From Gordionus sp. m RMFG-2023 (lineage: Eukaryota > Nematomorpha > Gordioida > Chordodea > Parachordodidae), in the NCBI RefSeq assembly GCF_954871325.1, contig NC_088775.1, positions 73,695,561-73,759,560 of the forward strand: 64,000 nt of DNA, read 5' to 3'. Each line of letters starts with the position of its first letter. The first letter of the stretch is position 1. Under the pieces are notes generated by a model. It saw nothing but the letters and a program-made list of their open reading frames with translations. It had not been told where the DNA came from and made no database searches. Positions 50,401 through 55,700 of the stretch are shown piece by piece. The translations under genes and the position numbers were made by a program.

Positions 50401-51501
50401 TTAAGAATACGCAATTATAAACCAAGAATAAACAAATAAACTCTTTGTAAAAACGATTAAAATATGACATAATTTAGATTATATAAAATCGAAACTTACA
50501 TCTATAATATTCATTTGTGATAATCATTAAAAGATATTATACCCTGCCTATAGGTTATTATTTATTAATTCCATTCCTCCCTATCTATCCTTATATAAAC
50601 TATATAACTGTTAAAAATGCACTCACTCTATAATCTATATTTTTTTTATATATGGTTAATATATCACTTATAGAATCAGATTGTGTTATCCATGGATACC
50701 TTAAAAAACTAGGAGGTCCTTTTGCATCTGCTTGGCAAACACGTTACGCCAAGCTCTACCCAAATAGACTCGAACTACATCCAGAATCTGGCAACGCTAG
50801 GCCTGAGGTTACTTAGATCTTATATTACAATCTGGGGATTAAACTAAGTAGGAAAGATATGGGAAGAAAAATAAAGAAATAAGGAGGCAATTTAATTAAA
50901 ATTATTTATATATTTTTATTTTGAAACAATGCAAGTTAATATTCATGGATCAAGTAGCTTCCATAGATCACGAATTCCACACAATCAAAGGGGAACAATG
51001 CATTATTTTAAACATGAAAATGAAAGACAAGATAATACTAACACAACAGGTTACTTATATTTCATTTTTTATATAAAAAATTTTTAAACAAAAATACAAC
51101 GTCACTCTGTATGCGTAAAACTTATTTTGTCACTTCATAGATTCATAAAATAAATTTACAAATATAATTCTTAATAATTAAAATAAATAATATAGGACGA
51201 AGTGGGGATAAACGAATGGAAGACGACTTTATTCGCTACCCACAAAAACAGTCAAGAGCTCCTATCAACGGTCGCCAAAAAAGCGAGTAAAGTTTACGGA
51301 ACCAATGCGTCCACTAACTACGTTCAGCAAAATATCCCGAATAGTGCCAATTCTTATTCGCCCACTAACGCTAATGCCTACGCCGCTAGGCATCGGAGTA
51401 GCAATTCTTCCGGTAGTAATCCGAATATCAGTGGCAAGAACGCTAACAGTTCTATACCCGTCGGGAATTTGAACTACCACCAAAATAATTTCATCAAATG
51501 A
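11382..51501 (+). CDS. GRK2: G protein-coupled receptor kinase 2 (beta-ARK type), complete, 21 exons
   Basis: This gene encodes a serine/threonine kinase that phosphorylates activated receptors at the plasma membrane. I joined 21 exons by eye; every junction is GT-AG, the phases agree, and the 2,217-nt reading frame gives 738 residues (human GRK2 has 689). The N-terminus [20 protein letters not shown] is almost identical to human GRK2. The RGS-homology domain covers about residues 50-180. The kinase domain has a glycine loop [10 protein letters not shown] (198-207), a catalytic lysine in AMK (K220), YRDLK with catalytic D318, the GRK-type DLG (336-338) and GTHGYMAPE. The PH domain covers about 555-650 and includes W645, equivalent to the Gbetagamma-binding region of human GRK2. 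The tail from about 660 is rich in Asn and Ser. An AATAAA lies directly after the stop. The start is the only ATG matching the conserved family N-terminus. I see no break in the frame. Confidence 0.97.
11566..11642 (+). CDS. GRK2: GRK2 exon 2 (RGS-homology domain start)
   Basis: The exon reads [20 protein letters not shown] and continues to NQKL, matching the start of the GRK2 RGS-homology domain. It ends in phase 1 at TTAG|gtataa. The following intron is about 18 kb and full of transposons. Confidence 0.96.
11643..13847. other. First part of GRK2 intron 2, nothing recognised
   Basis: AT-rich intron DNA with one lone family A end at 13268. No exon matching the family is missing between exons 2 and 3, so none is expected here. 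Confidence 0.6.
13268..13283. mobile_element. Lone family A terminal repeat
   Basis: The stretch ACAGCGTCTAAATGAA resembles the family A end CAGCGTCTACATGA with one change. I found no opposite end nearby. Confidence 0.35.
13848..14487. mobile_element. Degenerate hAT-related stretch with GACCGGGC motifs
   Basis: Several GGCCCGGGC- and GACCGGGCC-like motifs separated by AT-rich DNA resemble the subterminal repeats of the local hAT family. The right end TTGATCTCTA resembles a decayed terminus. The boundaries are approximate. Confidence 0.4.
14787..14950. mobile_element. MITE, family C, left-truncated copy
   Basis: The right half and palindromic centre of family C are present, with the end GAGCCGTTTAACAAC. 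The left terminal repeat is missing, so no target duplication can be read. Confidence 0.75.
14951..15989. other. GRK2 intron 2, nothing recognised
   Basis: AT-rich sequence with purine-rich runs near 15340-15390. I see no coding frame or repeat ends. Confidence 0.5.
15990..16580. mobile_element. MITE, family C, copy interrupted by a hAT MITE
   Basis: The family C centre is split at 16081-16501 by another element. The left part has the CTTAAACGGCTAA end and the right part resumes ATCTATTAATTCGAGACTTG. Both ends are degraded. Confidence 0.75.
16081..16501. mobile_element. hAT MITE with GGGCCGGGCC-type subterminal repeats
   Basis: The 421-bp element has inverted ends TAGAGATCTGCA and TGCAGATGACTA and an exact 8-bp duplication GTTTGTAC (16073-16080 and 16502-16509). 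Repeated GGGCCGGGCC-like motifs separated by poly-A or poly-T tracts match those of the 3.07-kb hAT element at 22300. Confidence 0.9.
17040..17840 (-). mobile_element. RTE-type LINE remnant (endonuclease plus reverse transcriptase)
   Basis: On the minus strand 17785-17564 reads [20 protein letters not shown] and [13 protein letters not shown], the start of an apurinic-type endonuclease. Further along, 17338-17130 includes a [16 protein letters not shown] stretch and [17 protein letters not shown], the reverse transcriptase YADD-type site read as FADD. The two parts are much closer than in a full element, so most of the middle is deleted. Many stops are present. Confidence 0.8.
18037..18072. 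repeat. Perfect 17-bp inverted repeat with 2-base loop
   Basis: AAGGAGCATAAAAACTT is followed by TC and its exact complement. It sits immediately beside the tRNA-like segment, possibly as part of a SINE body. Confidence 0.8.
18073..18146 (-). repeat. tRNA-like head of a SINE
   Basis: The minus strand begins GCCGGGGTGGCCTAATGGGT, an A-box-like sequence, and has GTTCAATCC (B box) about 55 bases later. The length of 74 nt fits a tRNA. The 3' acceptor strand does not pair properly and the middle is purine-rich, so it is a tRNA-derived repeat and not a working tRNA. It lies directly upstream, on the same strand, of the RTE LINE at 17040-17840. Confidence 0.55.
18164..20997 (+). mobile_element. 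DNA transposon with ~580-bp terminal inverted repeats
   Basis: The left arm (18164 to about 18746) and right arm (about 20423 to 20997) are inverted copies that differ at only a few positions. The tips read TATAGGGTTATTCCATG and CATGGAATGACCCTATA. A TA or TATA target duplication is possible but merges with the tip. The inside holds one decayed transposase-like frame. I know this protein type from remembered uncharacterised arthropod and cnidarian proteins but cannot assign its superfamily. The element is itself inserted in the left arm of another inverted-repeat structure. Confidence 0.88.
19081..20307 (+). pseudogene. Transposase-like protein of the long-TIR element, decayed
   Basis: The pieces run in order. 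First [18 protein letters not shown], then [18 protein letters not shown] and [13 protein letters not shown] (to about 19350). Next come [10 protein letters not shown] and [17 protein letters not shown] (19405-19500). Then [14 protein letters not shown] and [20 protein letters not shown] (19570-19740), and finally a C-terminal part with WWLGYIIG and [16 protein letters not shown] (20040-20180). Compared with the full-length proteins I remember, the section between QNVKLM and ENYSF appears deleted. Stops are seen near 19196, 19404, 19438 and 20029, and the frame changes near 19400. The acidic residue in FSDEAAS and the histidine-rich core may belong to a nuclease fold; this is inference. Confidence 0.8.
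22000..22150. repeat. Direct repeat left of the hAT element
   Basis: The segment with GAAATTATTAAATAAAGAGA and TTGGAAATTTTATTATACTC matches 26465-26605 in the same orientation. The two copies bracket the 3.07-kb hAT element and a LINE-like inverted pair. Confidence 0.65.
22300..25366 (+). mobile_element. hAT transposon with decayed transposase, 3.07 kb
   Basis: The terminal inverted repeats read AAGAGACCTGCA and TGCAGGTCTCTG, with an exact 8-bp duplication ATAATAAT (22292-22299 and 25367-25374). Arrays of CCGGGCCGGGCC lie inside both ends. It is the likely autonomous-type relative of the short GGGCC MITEs in this window. The transposase inside is recognisable but broken. Confidence 0.93.
22859..24606 (+). 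pseudogene. hAT transposase, BED finger to dimerisation domain, broken
   Basis: The N-terminal BED zinc finger (VQCKNCSS then [11 protein letters not shown]) lies at about 22860-23040. The region at 23050-23230 continues with [20 protein letters not shown]. The catalytic-core part at 23307-23621 has STDIWCDD and VTDQGKNI. The C-terminal part at 23680-24606 ends with the hAT dimerisation domain [13 protein letters not shown] and [20 protein letters not shown]. At least three frame changes or stops separate these pieces (near 23040, 23230 and 23620-23680), so it is not functional as it stands. The dimerisation domain is well preserved. Confidence 0.9.
25660..26415. repeat. Inverted pair of ~130-bp segments, 500 bp apart
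   Basis: 25660-25790 and 26285-26415 are inverted copies at roughly 85% identity by eye (GAAGCGCATCAACGATAT, GAGACACCCAA, GGGGCAGAACTG). On its minus strand the left copy reads [18 protein letters not shown], which looks like part of a mobile-element protein I cannot assign. Confidence 0.7.
26465..26605. repeat. Direct repeat right of the hAT element
   Basis: This is the partner of 22000-22150, with GAAATTATTATATAAAGAGA and TTGGAAATTTTATTATATTC. It suggests a duplicated local sequence or two copies of an AT-rich repeat. Confidence 0.65.
27345..27745. repeat. Interspersed repeat, copy 2 (inverted)
   Basis: This is the partner of 2226-2600 with CATTTCGAAAAATGTTGC and TATACCCGAGAACTACAGT. It lies in GRK2 intron 2, just before a pair of 33-bp repeats. 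Confidence 0.75.
27740..27865. repeat. Identical 33-bp repeats, 93 bp apart
   Basis: The 33 bases starting CTACCACTTCAAATTTTCCA occur at 27740-27772 and 27833-27865 without a difference. Each contains the inverted pair CACTTC and GAAGTG. Confidence 0.9.
27866..29186. other. GRK2 intron 2, nothing recognised
   Basis: AT-rich intron DNA with a G-tract at about 28805. No coding similarity is visible. Confidence 0.5.
29187..29394. mobile_element. Short hAT MITE, GGGCC type, just before GRK2 exon 3
   Basis: The ends are CAGAAACATGCAGG and CCGCAGGTTTCT, with GGGCCTGGCC-like motifs between. The target duplication is not clear. It lies 270 bp upstream of exon 3. Confidence 0.65.
29665..29738 (+). 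CDS. GRK2: GRK2 exon 3 (RGS-homology domain)
   Basis: The exon completes the G of NQKLG and reads [20 protein letters not shown] then FYEE. The acceptor is ttttag and the donor GAAGAA|gtttat. The open frame runs on into intron sequence on both sides, but only this part matches the family. Confidence 0.95.
30215..30316 (+). CDS. GRK2: GRK2 exon 4 (RGS-homology domain)
   Basis: The exon reads [20 protein letters not shown] and ends [12 protein letters not shown], equivalent to human DSYIMKELLACSH. It is phase 0 at both ends, with acceptor atattaag and donor CAC|gtttat. Confidence 0.95.
31088..31162 (+). CDS. GRK2: GRK2 exon 5 (RGS-homology domain)
   Basis: This short, more divergent exon reads [20 protein letters not shown] then ADLFE, matching human FSKSATEHVQ...VPPDLFQ. 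It has acceptor aatacag, donor GAA|gtaacc, and both ends in phase 0. Confidence 0.92.
32528..32603. repeat. Exact tandem duplication of 38 bp
   Basis: The 38 bases starting CAATCTTTTTCAGCTAGGGG occur twice back to back without a difference, in GRK2 intron 5. This is a recent event. Confidence 0.95.
33003..33064 (+). CDS. GRK2: GRK2 exon 6 (RGS-homology domain)
   Basis: The exon reads [20 protein letters not shown], matching human [20 protein letters not shown]. The serine codon is split AG|C with the next exon. Confidence 0.95.
33325..33376 (+). CDS. GRK2: GRK2 exon 7 (end of RGS-homology domain)
   Basis: The exon reads [17 protein letters not shown], matching human [17 protein letters not shown]. 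The donor is ATACAG|gttcac. It is followed by a 102-bp intron. Confidence 0.95.
33479..33570 (+). CDS. GRK2: GRK2 exon 8 (kinase glycine-rich loop)
   Basis: The exon reads [20 protein letters not shown] then [10 protein letters not shown], nearly identical to human GRK2. It carries the ATP-binding glycine-rich loop. The methionine codon is split AT|G. Confidence 0.97.
34037..34136 (+). CDS. GRK2: GRK2 exon 9 (catalytic lysine)
   Basis: The exon reads [20 protein letters not shown] and ends VSTG. The lysine of AMK corresponds to human K220. The acceptor is attaag and the donor GGG|gtatgc. Confidence 0.97.
34256..34279. mobile_element. Lone right terminal repeat of a hAT MITE
   Basis: The stretch CCCTGCAGGTCTCTG matches the right end of the hAT element at 22300-25366. 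No left partner is seen nearby. Confidence 0.4.
34405..34486 (+). CDS. GRK2: GRK2 exon 10 (kinase N-lobe and hinge)
   Basis: The exon reads [20 protein letters not shown] and ends ILDLMN. Its first two residues QQ replace a single D in human GRK2, a one-residue insertion exactly at the exon junction. That insertion moves the catalytic aspartate from 317 in human to 318 here. Confidence 0.95.
34640..35715 (+). mobile_element. RTE-type LINE remnant in GRK2 intron 10
   Basis: The stretch at 34680-35095 has [38 protein letters not shown] and the active-site region LLYADGLV, where YADD has become YADG. Next come [17 protein letters not shown] and NSIQCTKCQKWVQQ, a cysteine motif typical of these proteins, then [13 protein letters not shown] near the end. 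Frameshifts and stops are scattered. It lies in the same orientation as GRK2. Confidence 0.82.
36021..36151 (+). CDS. GRK2: GRK2 exon 11 (catalytic loop)
   Basis: The exon reads [20 protein letters not shown] and ends [10 protein letters not shown], with catalytic D318 in YRDLK. The acceptor is aaaattag and the donor AAA|gtttta. The intron before it holds an RTE LINE remnant. Confidence 0.97.
36538..36632 (+). CDS. GRK2: GRK2 exon 12 (DLG metal-binding motif)
   Basis: The exon reads [20 protein letters not shown] and ends KKKPHAS. DLG replaces the common DFG, as is usual in GRKs. It ends GT|gtaagg; a GTGTAAG run makes the exact cut rely on phase with exon 13. Confidence 0.96.
37136..37243 (+). 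CDS. GRK2: GRK2 exon 13 (activation segment to helix F)
   Basis: The exon reads [20 protein letters not shown] and ends [10 protein letters not shown]. It carries the APE motif and DWFSLG. The acceptor is tttttag and the donor AAAGG|gtatta. Confidence 0.97.
37647..37713 (+). CDS. GRK2: GRK2 exon 14 (kinase C-lobe)
   Basis: The exon reads [20 protein letters not shown] then TM, essentially identical to human GRK2. The donor is ATG|gtaggt. Confidence 0.97.
37714..40209. other. GRK2 intron 14, nothing firm
   Basis: A GGGAAA-rich patch at 37950-38035, starting AGATGTAAATTTCCCG, resembles a hAT-type end, but no partner was found. The short frames at 39059-40246 look like chance. Confidence 0.45.
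40210..40310 (+). CDS. GRK2: GRK2 exon 15 (kinase C-lobe end)
   Basis: The exon reads [20 protein letters not shown] and ends NRLGCQGL, matching human [20 protein letters not shown]...RRLGCLG. It is 101 nt and ends GG|gtaaat. The acceptor is ctcgtag. Confidence 0.95.
40311..41693. other. GRK2 intron 15, first part, nothing recognised
   Basis: AT-rich DNA with a run of 13 G near 41563. The open frame from 40315 is read-through of intron sequence after exon 15. Confidence 0.5.
41694..42089. mobile_element. hAT MITE, GGGCC type, in GRK2 intron 15
   Basis: The ends are TAGTGATCTGCA and TGCAGATCTCTA. The flanks TTGATTAC and ATGATTAC match at 7 of 8 bases. Multiple GGCCCGG motifs lie near both ends. 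It belongs to the same family as 16081-16501. Confidence 0.85.
42525..42875. mobile_element. hAT MITE, GGGCC type, older copy in intron 15
   Basis: The ends are TAGTCATCTGCA and TGCAGATCTTTA, and the inside has degenerate GGCCCGG motifs. I cannot see a matching target duplication, which suggests an older copy than its neighbour at 41694. Confidence 0.7.
42876..43905. other. GRK2 intron 15, last part, nothing recognised
   Basis: AT-rich sequence between the hAT MITEs and exon 16. No feature seen. Confidence 0.5.
43906..44068 (+). CDS. GRK2: GRK2 exon 16 (AGC-kinase tail)
   Basis: The exon reads [20 protein letters not shown], then a [20 protein letters not shown] stretch, ending TKGIK. It covers the kinase extension and the start of the return segment to the RGS-homology domain. 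It is 163 nt with donor AAG|gtatat. Confidence 0.97.
44629..44704 (+). CDS. GRK2: GRK2 exon 17
   Basis: The exon reads [20 protein letters not shown] then QEEIA, matching human [25 protein letters not shown]. It ends in phase 1 at GCAG|gttaac. Confidence 0.96.
44919..45011 (+). CDS. GRK2: GRK2 exon 18 (linker to PH domain)
   Basis: The exon reads [20 protein letters not shown] and ends FDADEK, matching human TVFDTINAETDRLEARKKAK. It ends AAGG|gtcagt. The next intron (5.66 kb) contains the Tc1/IS630-like elements. Confidence 0.94.
45518..45866. repeat. 21-bp minisatellite in the left terminal repeat
   Basis: About 16 imperfect units of AAAAAAGGAAAAG plus 8 variable bases (GTCAAAC, GTTCAATC, GTCCAATC) are present. 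Open frames across the array, reading KKGKGSI-type heptads, are by-products of the repeat and not genes. Confidence 0.85.
46128..47122 (-). pseudogene. DD34E transposase of the Tc1/IS630-like element, one frame break
   Basis: The N-terminal part (47122-46736) has a helix-turn-helix region with [18 protein letters not shown]. The C-terminal part (46712-46128) carries the catalytic triad: D in FIDESGF, D in [10 protein letters not shown] and E in [14 protein letters not shown], with 34 residues between the second D and the E. Compared with the partner copy at 47967, a single-base indel just after CTLSLKR (about 46874) shifts the frame. Apart from that break the element looks fairly young. Confidence 0.9.
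47675..47955. repeat. 21-bp minisatellite in the right terminal repeat
   Basis: This is the inverted counterpart of the left array, with about 13 units read as CTTTTCCTTTTTTGATTG and variants. It includes a degenerate unit with CATTTTATGATAGG near the tip. Confidence 0.85.
47968..48783 (+). pseudogene. 5'-truncated DD34E transposase, half copy
   Basis: The frame starts [11 protein letters not shown], meets a stop near 48003, then reads [20 protein letters not shown]. It continues through [17 protein letters not shown] and [15 protein letters not shown] run of eight A near 48610 changes the frame between RNKK and [10 protein letters not shown]. It is the correct-frame reference for the shifted copy at 46128-47122. 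Confidence 0.85.
49035..49215. repeat. 21-bp minisatellite of the half copy
   Basis: About eight units of CTTTTCCTTTTTTGATTG-type sequence match the arrays of the neighbouring full element. Overlapping open frames on both strands are repeat artefacts. Confidence 0.8.
49230..50673. other. GRK2 intron 18, last part, nothing recognised
   Basis: AT-rich sequence. CCCGGACTGTCCCGG near 49837 is a small palindromic patch that may come from an old hAT-type repeat. Confidence 0.4.
50674..50807 (+). CDS. GRK2: GRK2 exon 19 (PH domain, first half)
   Basis: The exon reads [20 protein letters not shown] then [20 protein letters not shown] and ARPE. The wording is close to remembered arthropod and nematode GRK2 proteins rather than vertebrate ones. 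The acceptor is cttatag and the donor GAG|gttact. Confidence 0.96.
50936..51049 (+). CDS. GRK2: GRK2 exon 20 (PH domain, second half)
   Basis: The exon reads [20 protein letters not shown] then [18 protein letters not shown]. It is phase 0 at both ends and 114 nt long. The acceptor is atgcaag. Confidence 0.95.
51196..51501 (+). CDS. GRK2: GRK2 exon 21 (PH C-terminal helix, tail, stop)
   Basis: The exon begins [20 protein letters not shown], the PH C-terminal helix with the conserved tryptophan. After KKASKVYG the tail is low-complexity and rich in Asn, Ser, Ala and Tyr. It ends at TGA, with AATAAA beginning a few bases later. The tail is longer than in human GRK2 and its function is unknown. 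Confidence 0.95.
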   Translation, partial: DEVGINEWKTTLFATHKNSQELLSTVAKKASKVYGTNASTNYVQQNIPNSANSYSPTNANAYAARHRSSNSSGSNPNISGKNANSSIPVGNLNYHQNNFIK

Positions 51502-53444
51502 GAAATAAAAAATGCTTCCTTTTTCTTATATACATAACATAAGTATAGTCATAATATACAATTCTGTGTTTGTGTTTGATCCGAATATCTTACCGATTGC
51601 GTTGGGTCAGTTATACAAACAAAATTGGTGTTAATCAGTTATATTGAGCCTTCGGATTTCCCTTATATCAATATTTTATTGTAATCAATAGCTACCACAC
51701 AAACCGTTTTCTCCTATATTGCGCAGTGTCCTATAATTTTGCGTAAATCTCGAAACACCTCATCCATTATAATTATTTAAAAACATTTTTATGAGATAGT
51801 AACTAGGCTTATGAAAGATACCCATCAAAACCAAATATAAAATCCAAATTTTGTAATTTCTTCTTTTACCCAATAAGTTTATGTTGACCTATAAATATTA
51901 TTGAATAAAATAAAATATTTTTTTAAAAAAAATAAACAGAGTACATATTCTTTTTTTTTCTTATATGAAACCCAAAGATTATTTTTCATATTTATTGACT
52001 CATAAATTTTGTATTACATAGTTTTATTTATTTTAAAACCACTGAATCTTCGAATCGTTATATTTTTAGAACAATATAATTTATTCTAAATTTAGAAAAA
52101 GTTCACGTTAATTTGTGCAATAATCGTTAATGCCAATTTTTTAATCCATTTGCTTCTAAAGATGAAGAAAGGTATGAATATTTAAAAAATTATATACAAC
52201 GATAATTTAATTTGTACTAACTTTAAAAAAAAAGAAGTTGCAACGCGCTACTTTTTAAATAATAAAACGGTAATATGCTGCCGTTCCTTTTCGAAATTAA
52301 GGTTTTAACATCACTATTGTATAGTTCCTTAAATATCTGTTTATATCTTTTCCTAATTTATTAAAAATATTATAAATAAATTTTTGTCCTTTTTAACTCA
52401 ATTACTATATTTTAAAAAAGATTTAATGCCAACCCTCTGGAGAGGGAAGGGGTACTCAGAAAATCGAAATTCAATATGGCACTCCTAAAAAACTTTTATT
52501 AAACGTATTTTTGAGCATCCCCCGAAATTAAGATAGTTATTTTTAGCATCCGCATAATTTAATGCCTTTTTAAATTTTAAGTAGCTTCTTGTATAATTTG
52601 ATAACATGTTACATACAAATGAGGACACCATATTTGGGCTAAAAGTGCTATAAGTTTTAATCAATTAAAAAATTAAAATATTATTAGTCAATAAATCAAT
52701 TAACTTTAATACAAAAAAAATATTAAATAGTTATTTATAATTCTAAGAGGATTATATATGTACCTCACTCCTAAACACTCCCCATACCCATCCCATTAAT
52801 ATGAATTATATTTTAGATATTTTTTTTATTAAACATATGTGTTGTAAAAATTATATTATGCGACATTTTAATTCGACTTTATATTTATTATTTATAAAAA
52901 TCATATATTCATTATATTTTCGAATTTTTAAAATTTTTTTATTAAATCCAATCATGATATTAAAATAGTATATATTTTTTTAAAAATATCTATAAAATAT
53001 TTACCTAATATGATATTTATACCAAAGAAATATGTAATATAAATATAAACTGCTGAAACACTACAATATCTTATTTTAAACAATTTTTAAAAGATTGTGA
53101 ATTGCTCTGAAGCTCAGACTTGAAAATAAATTTCTGCTCTGGCCTAAAAAAAGAGTAGGGAATTTCTTGGTGATACATTATAACATGGCTTACCACGTGT
53201 GATTATTATTTTTTGGTCTGTTACTATAAGGGAAATCTCATTAAAATTTTTTATTTTATTCTCGATTTTAATGTTATGCATTCAGCAATAACTTAATTTA
53301 ATGATGTCTCTATTTTATTCTATAAATATATATTAAAATTAATCTCATGATATTTTTAAAACCTTTCTTAATGATTAAATTCATTTTATAATTGAAAAAA
53401 TGGATTTCCCACGAGCCTCCTATATTATTTTGATAATTTTACTT
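51502..53444. other. Downstream of GRK2, 3' UTR and intergenic DNA
   Basis: AATAAA lies just after the stop and further copies occur within 400 bp, so the 3' UTR may be short. Beyond that the sequence is AT-rich with nothing recognised. Confidence 0.5.
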
Positions 53445-53610
53445 GTAAAACGGCTCGCCAAAAATAATATTACACAAGCCTTGAGATTTCGTTAATAGAT
53501 GTTCAAACGCATCTATGAACAAAAATTCCAGGCTTTATATTTTTTGGGTGCAAGATAGGGTTATCCATTTTTAAAAATCTAACCTTTAACTACACTAATT
53601 TTACCACAGC
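53445..53610. mobile_element. MITE, family C, degraded copy
   Basis: The stretch AAAACGGCTCGCC, the GTTAATAGATGTTCAAACGC centre and ATCTATGAACAAAA match family C. The right end is decayed. Confidence 0.65.
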
Positions 53611-53619
53611 TGGGCTGAC

Positions 53620-53850
53620 GGGCAGGCCCTACATGGCTAGTGCCTATCTTAAATTTCGTTATTTTAATTTTGGATGTATTTTGTAATTTTTTTAAAAAGA
53701 CAATAAGAGCAGTAAATGAATATTAATGCTGCATCATATGTTTTTCTAATTGATATCAAATCGGCCAGGCCCGGACCGGATTTTGTAAAAAAAATATTTC
53801 TAATCCCGGCAGTGTTTATTTTTAATTAGACTATCCGTTGGTGCCTGCAG
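53620..53850. mobile_element. Degenerate hAT-type remnant
   Basis: GGCCAGGCCCGGACCGG motifs and a right end GTGCCTGCAGATTCC resemble the local GGGCC hAT family. No left end or target duplication is readable. Confidence 0.4.
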
Positions 53851-54376
53851 ATTCCAACTATAATATCTGTCTATATACTAAAGTTAGATTAACGTTCACT
53901 CTTTCGACAAATTAATAATAATGTATTCCTATTTTGGGCTACATATGCTCGGTATGAAATCTATGCCGATTCAGTTATTCTTTTATTACTCTTTTTTTGT
54001 TGATCACAAAACTTTATTCAAAAAGACAGTAATTTTAAAAAAATTCATAATTTTAAAGTGAAAACTAGAAGTTTTAGATATTATATCTGAGATGACGTTT
54101 GTCATTTAATCCGTATACCATACATAATAAGAATAATCTAATTGAATTTCAAAAAAAAAACGTTTTATAAAATCGTTATCATTTAAAAAAGGTTTTAAAA
54201 AAATGTAATTATTTTTTCCAAGCGAAAAATATATATTCTGATTGTGGCATAATTATTTTACAAGAAAGTTTGAACAAACAAAGATATTGACTTAGTTTAA
54301 AAAAAAATCTAAAACAAGAAATATAATTGATTTATTTTTAATCTAAAGTTTTCTGTCTAAATCGAATCTATTAAAG

Positions 54377-54413
54377 CAGTAGCCGGGAAGGGGGATTCTC
54401 CCTTCGGAATTTC
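54377..54413 (+). CDS. Possible small upstream exon of the 58745-60431 gene
   Basis: A 37-nt segment lies between an AG (ctattaaag) and a consensus donor (gtaagtat). It reads VAGKGDSPFGI in the frame that joins the first exon at 58745 without a stop. The GC content is higher than its surroundings. The Helitron would then sit in the following intron. The support is weak because such short open segments arise by chance. Confidence 0.25.
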
Positions 54414-54500
54414 GTAAGTATCACTTAAAGCTAATAAAACAATTTTCCACACACCACTCCTCTCCCCCAAAAATGCATGCTGCAATATATCTAATATATA

Positions 54501-54655
54501 TAATCTCCATAATCACGTGATGATCGTTTTCGTATCTCCATAATGTATTTAAAATTTAAGGTAATGTTAATTTAATCTCCATAATCACGTGATATCGTTT
54601 TCGTATCTCCTTAATGTATTTAAAATTTAAGGAGACTATATAGTGTAATGTTAAT
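54501..54655. repeat. Two tandem copies of a ~72-bp unit
   Basis: The segment starting TAATCTCCATAATCACGTGA at 54501 recurs at 54573 with small differences. Both copies contain CACGTGAT and CGTTTTCGTATCTCC. Confidence 0.85.
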
Positions 54656-54662
54656 TTTTGCA

Positions 54663-54832
54663 AACGTTCTTTCAATGCAGCCCCCCTCAACTTTTTATTT
54701 TACGATAATAATAAACATTTTTTAAATTTTTTTTTGCCATCCGCGGGATTCGAACTAGCGACTTCACGACTGGAAGGCCAACGTTCTTTCAATGCAGCCC
54801 CCTTCAACTTTTTATTTTACGATAATAATAAA
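54663..54832. repeat. Direct repeat of ~52 bp, 117 bp apart
   Basis: AACGTTCTTTCAATGCAGCC through TTTTACGATAATAATAAA occurs at 54663 and again at 54780. The tRNA-like sequence lies between and overlaps the second copy. Confidence 0.85.
54736..54803 (-). repeat. tRNA-like sequence, probably a pseudogene or SINE piece
   Basis: The minus strand has GTTGGCCTTCCAGTCGTGA and then GCTAGTTCGAATCCCGCGG, a good B box. The acceptor stem does not close (GGATGGC has no partner at the 5' end). Part of it is duplicated at 54663, which argues against a real tRNA gene. Confidence 0.45.
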
Positions 54833-55035
54833 TATATATTTAATTTAAATTAACAATCAGTTTTTATTTTTTAAATTTTGCCGTTAAATTTTCATTTATT
54901 ATTGGATAAGAAAATTTTCAAATTATGGTAAGTAATAATTTACTGTCCAATTATTTTATTGTAATCTACTTACTAATATAGTTTGTAAAGCAAAGCAATA
55001 TTGGAATTATAAGAAAATATTCAAATTGTGGTAAA

Positions 55036-55700
55036 CATTTTGCTGTTTTCAGGTTTATATATTAGCTGATATTTTTAAAGTTTTGTCTATTTTTTATTTT
55101 TTGGGCATTTATTGTTAATAATTTTGAAATTTTTTTTTAAAATTAGGGCATTTATTGATAATTATTTTTAAAATTTAGCCATTTATTGATAATTATTTTT
55201 AAAGTTTTGTCTATATTTTTTATTTTTTGGGCATTTATTGTTAATAATTTTGAAATTTTTTTTTAAAATTAGGGCATTTATTGATAATTATTTTTAAAAT
55301 TTTGCCATTTATTGATAATTATTTTTAAAATTTTGCCATTTATTTTATCCTATTATTTTGATTTACAATGTTATTTATATATATTTTTTTTTAAGTTAGC
55401 TATATTATTTTATATAGATAAGAATACAATGGAGAATAAGGAATAATATAAATAAACATTTTGTTTTCAGGTTTATATATTAGCTGATATTTTTAAAGTT
55501 TAGTCTATATTTTTTATTTTTTGGGCATTTATTGTTAATAATTTTGAAAATTATTTTTAAAATTAGGGCATTTATTGATAATTATTTTTAAAATTTTGCC
55601 ATTTATTTTATCCTATTATTTTGATTTTACAATGTTATTTATATATTTTTTTTTAAGTGAGCTATATTATGTTATATAGATAAGAATAACAATGGAGAAT
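55036..55700. repeat. Complex tandem repeat upstream of the Helitron
   Basis: A unit starting AAACATTTTG and GGTTTATATATTAGCTGATA ends GATAAGAATACAATGGAGAA. It occurs at about 55036-55438 and 55450-55697. Inside each, GGGCATTTATTG(A/T)TAATTATTTTTAAA repeats several times. It may be the Helitron's own 5' region or the repeat into which it inserted. Confidence 0.75.

Noticed and set aside
51265-51483. Minus-strand open frame over GRK2 exon 21
   Set aside because: It is an antisense shadow of the coding exon.
54736-54803. A functional tRNA gene on the minus strand
   Set aside because: The B box is good, but the acceptor stem does not pair and part of the sequence is duplicated next to it.
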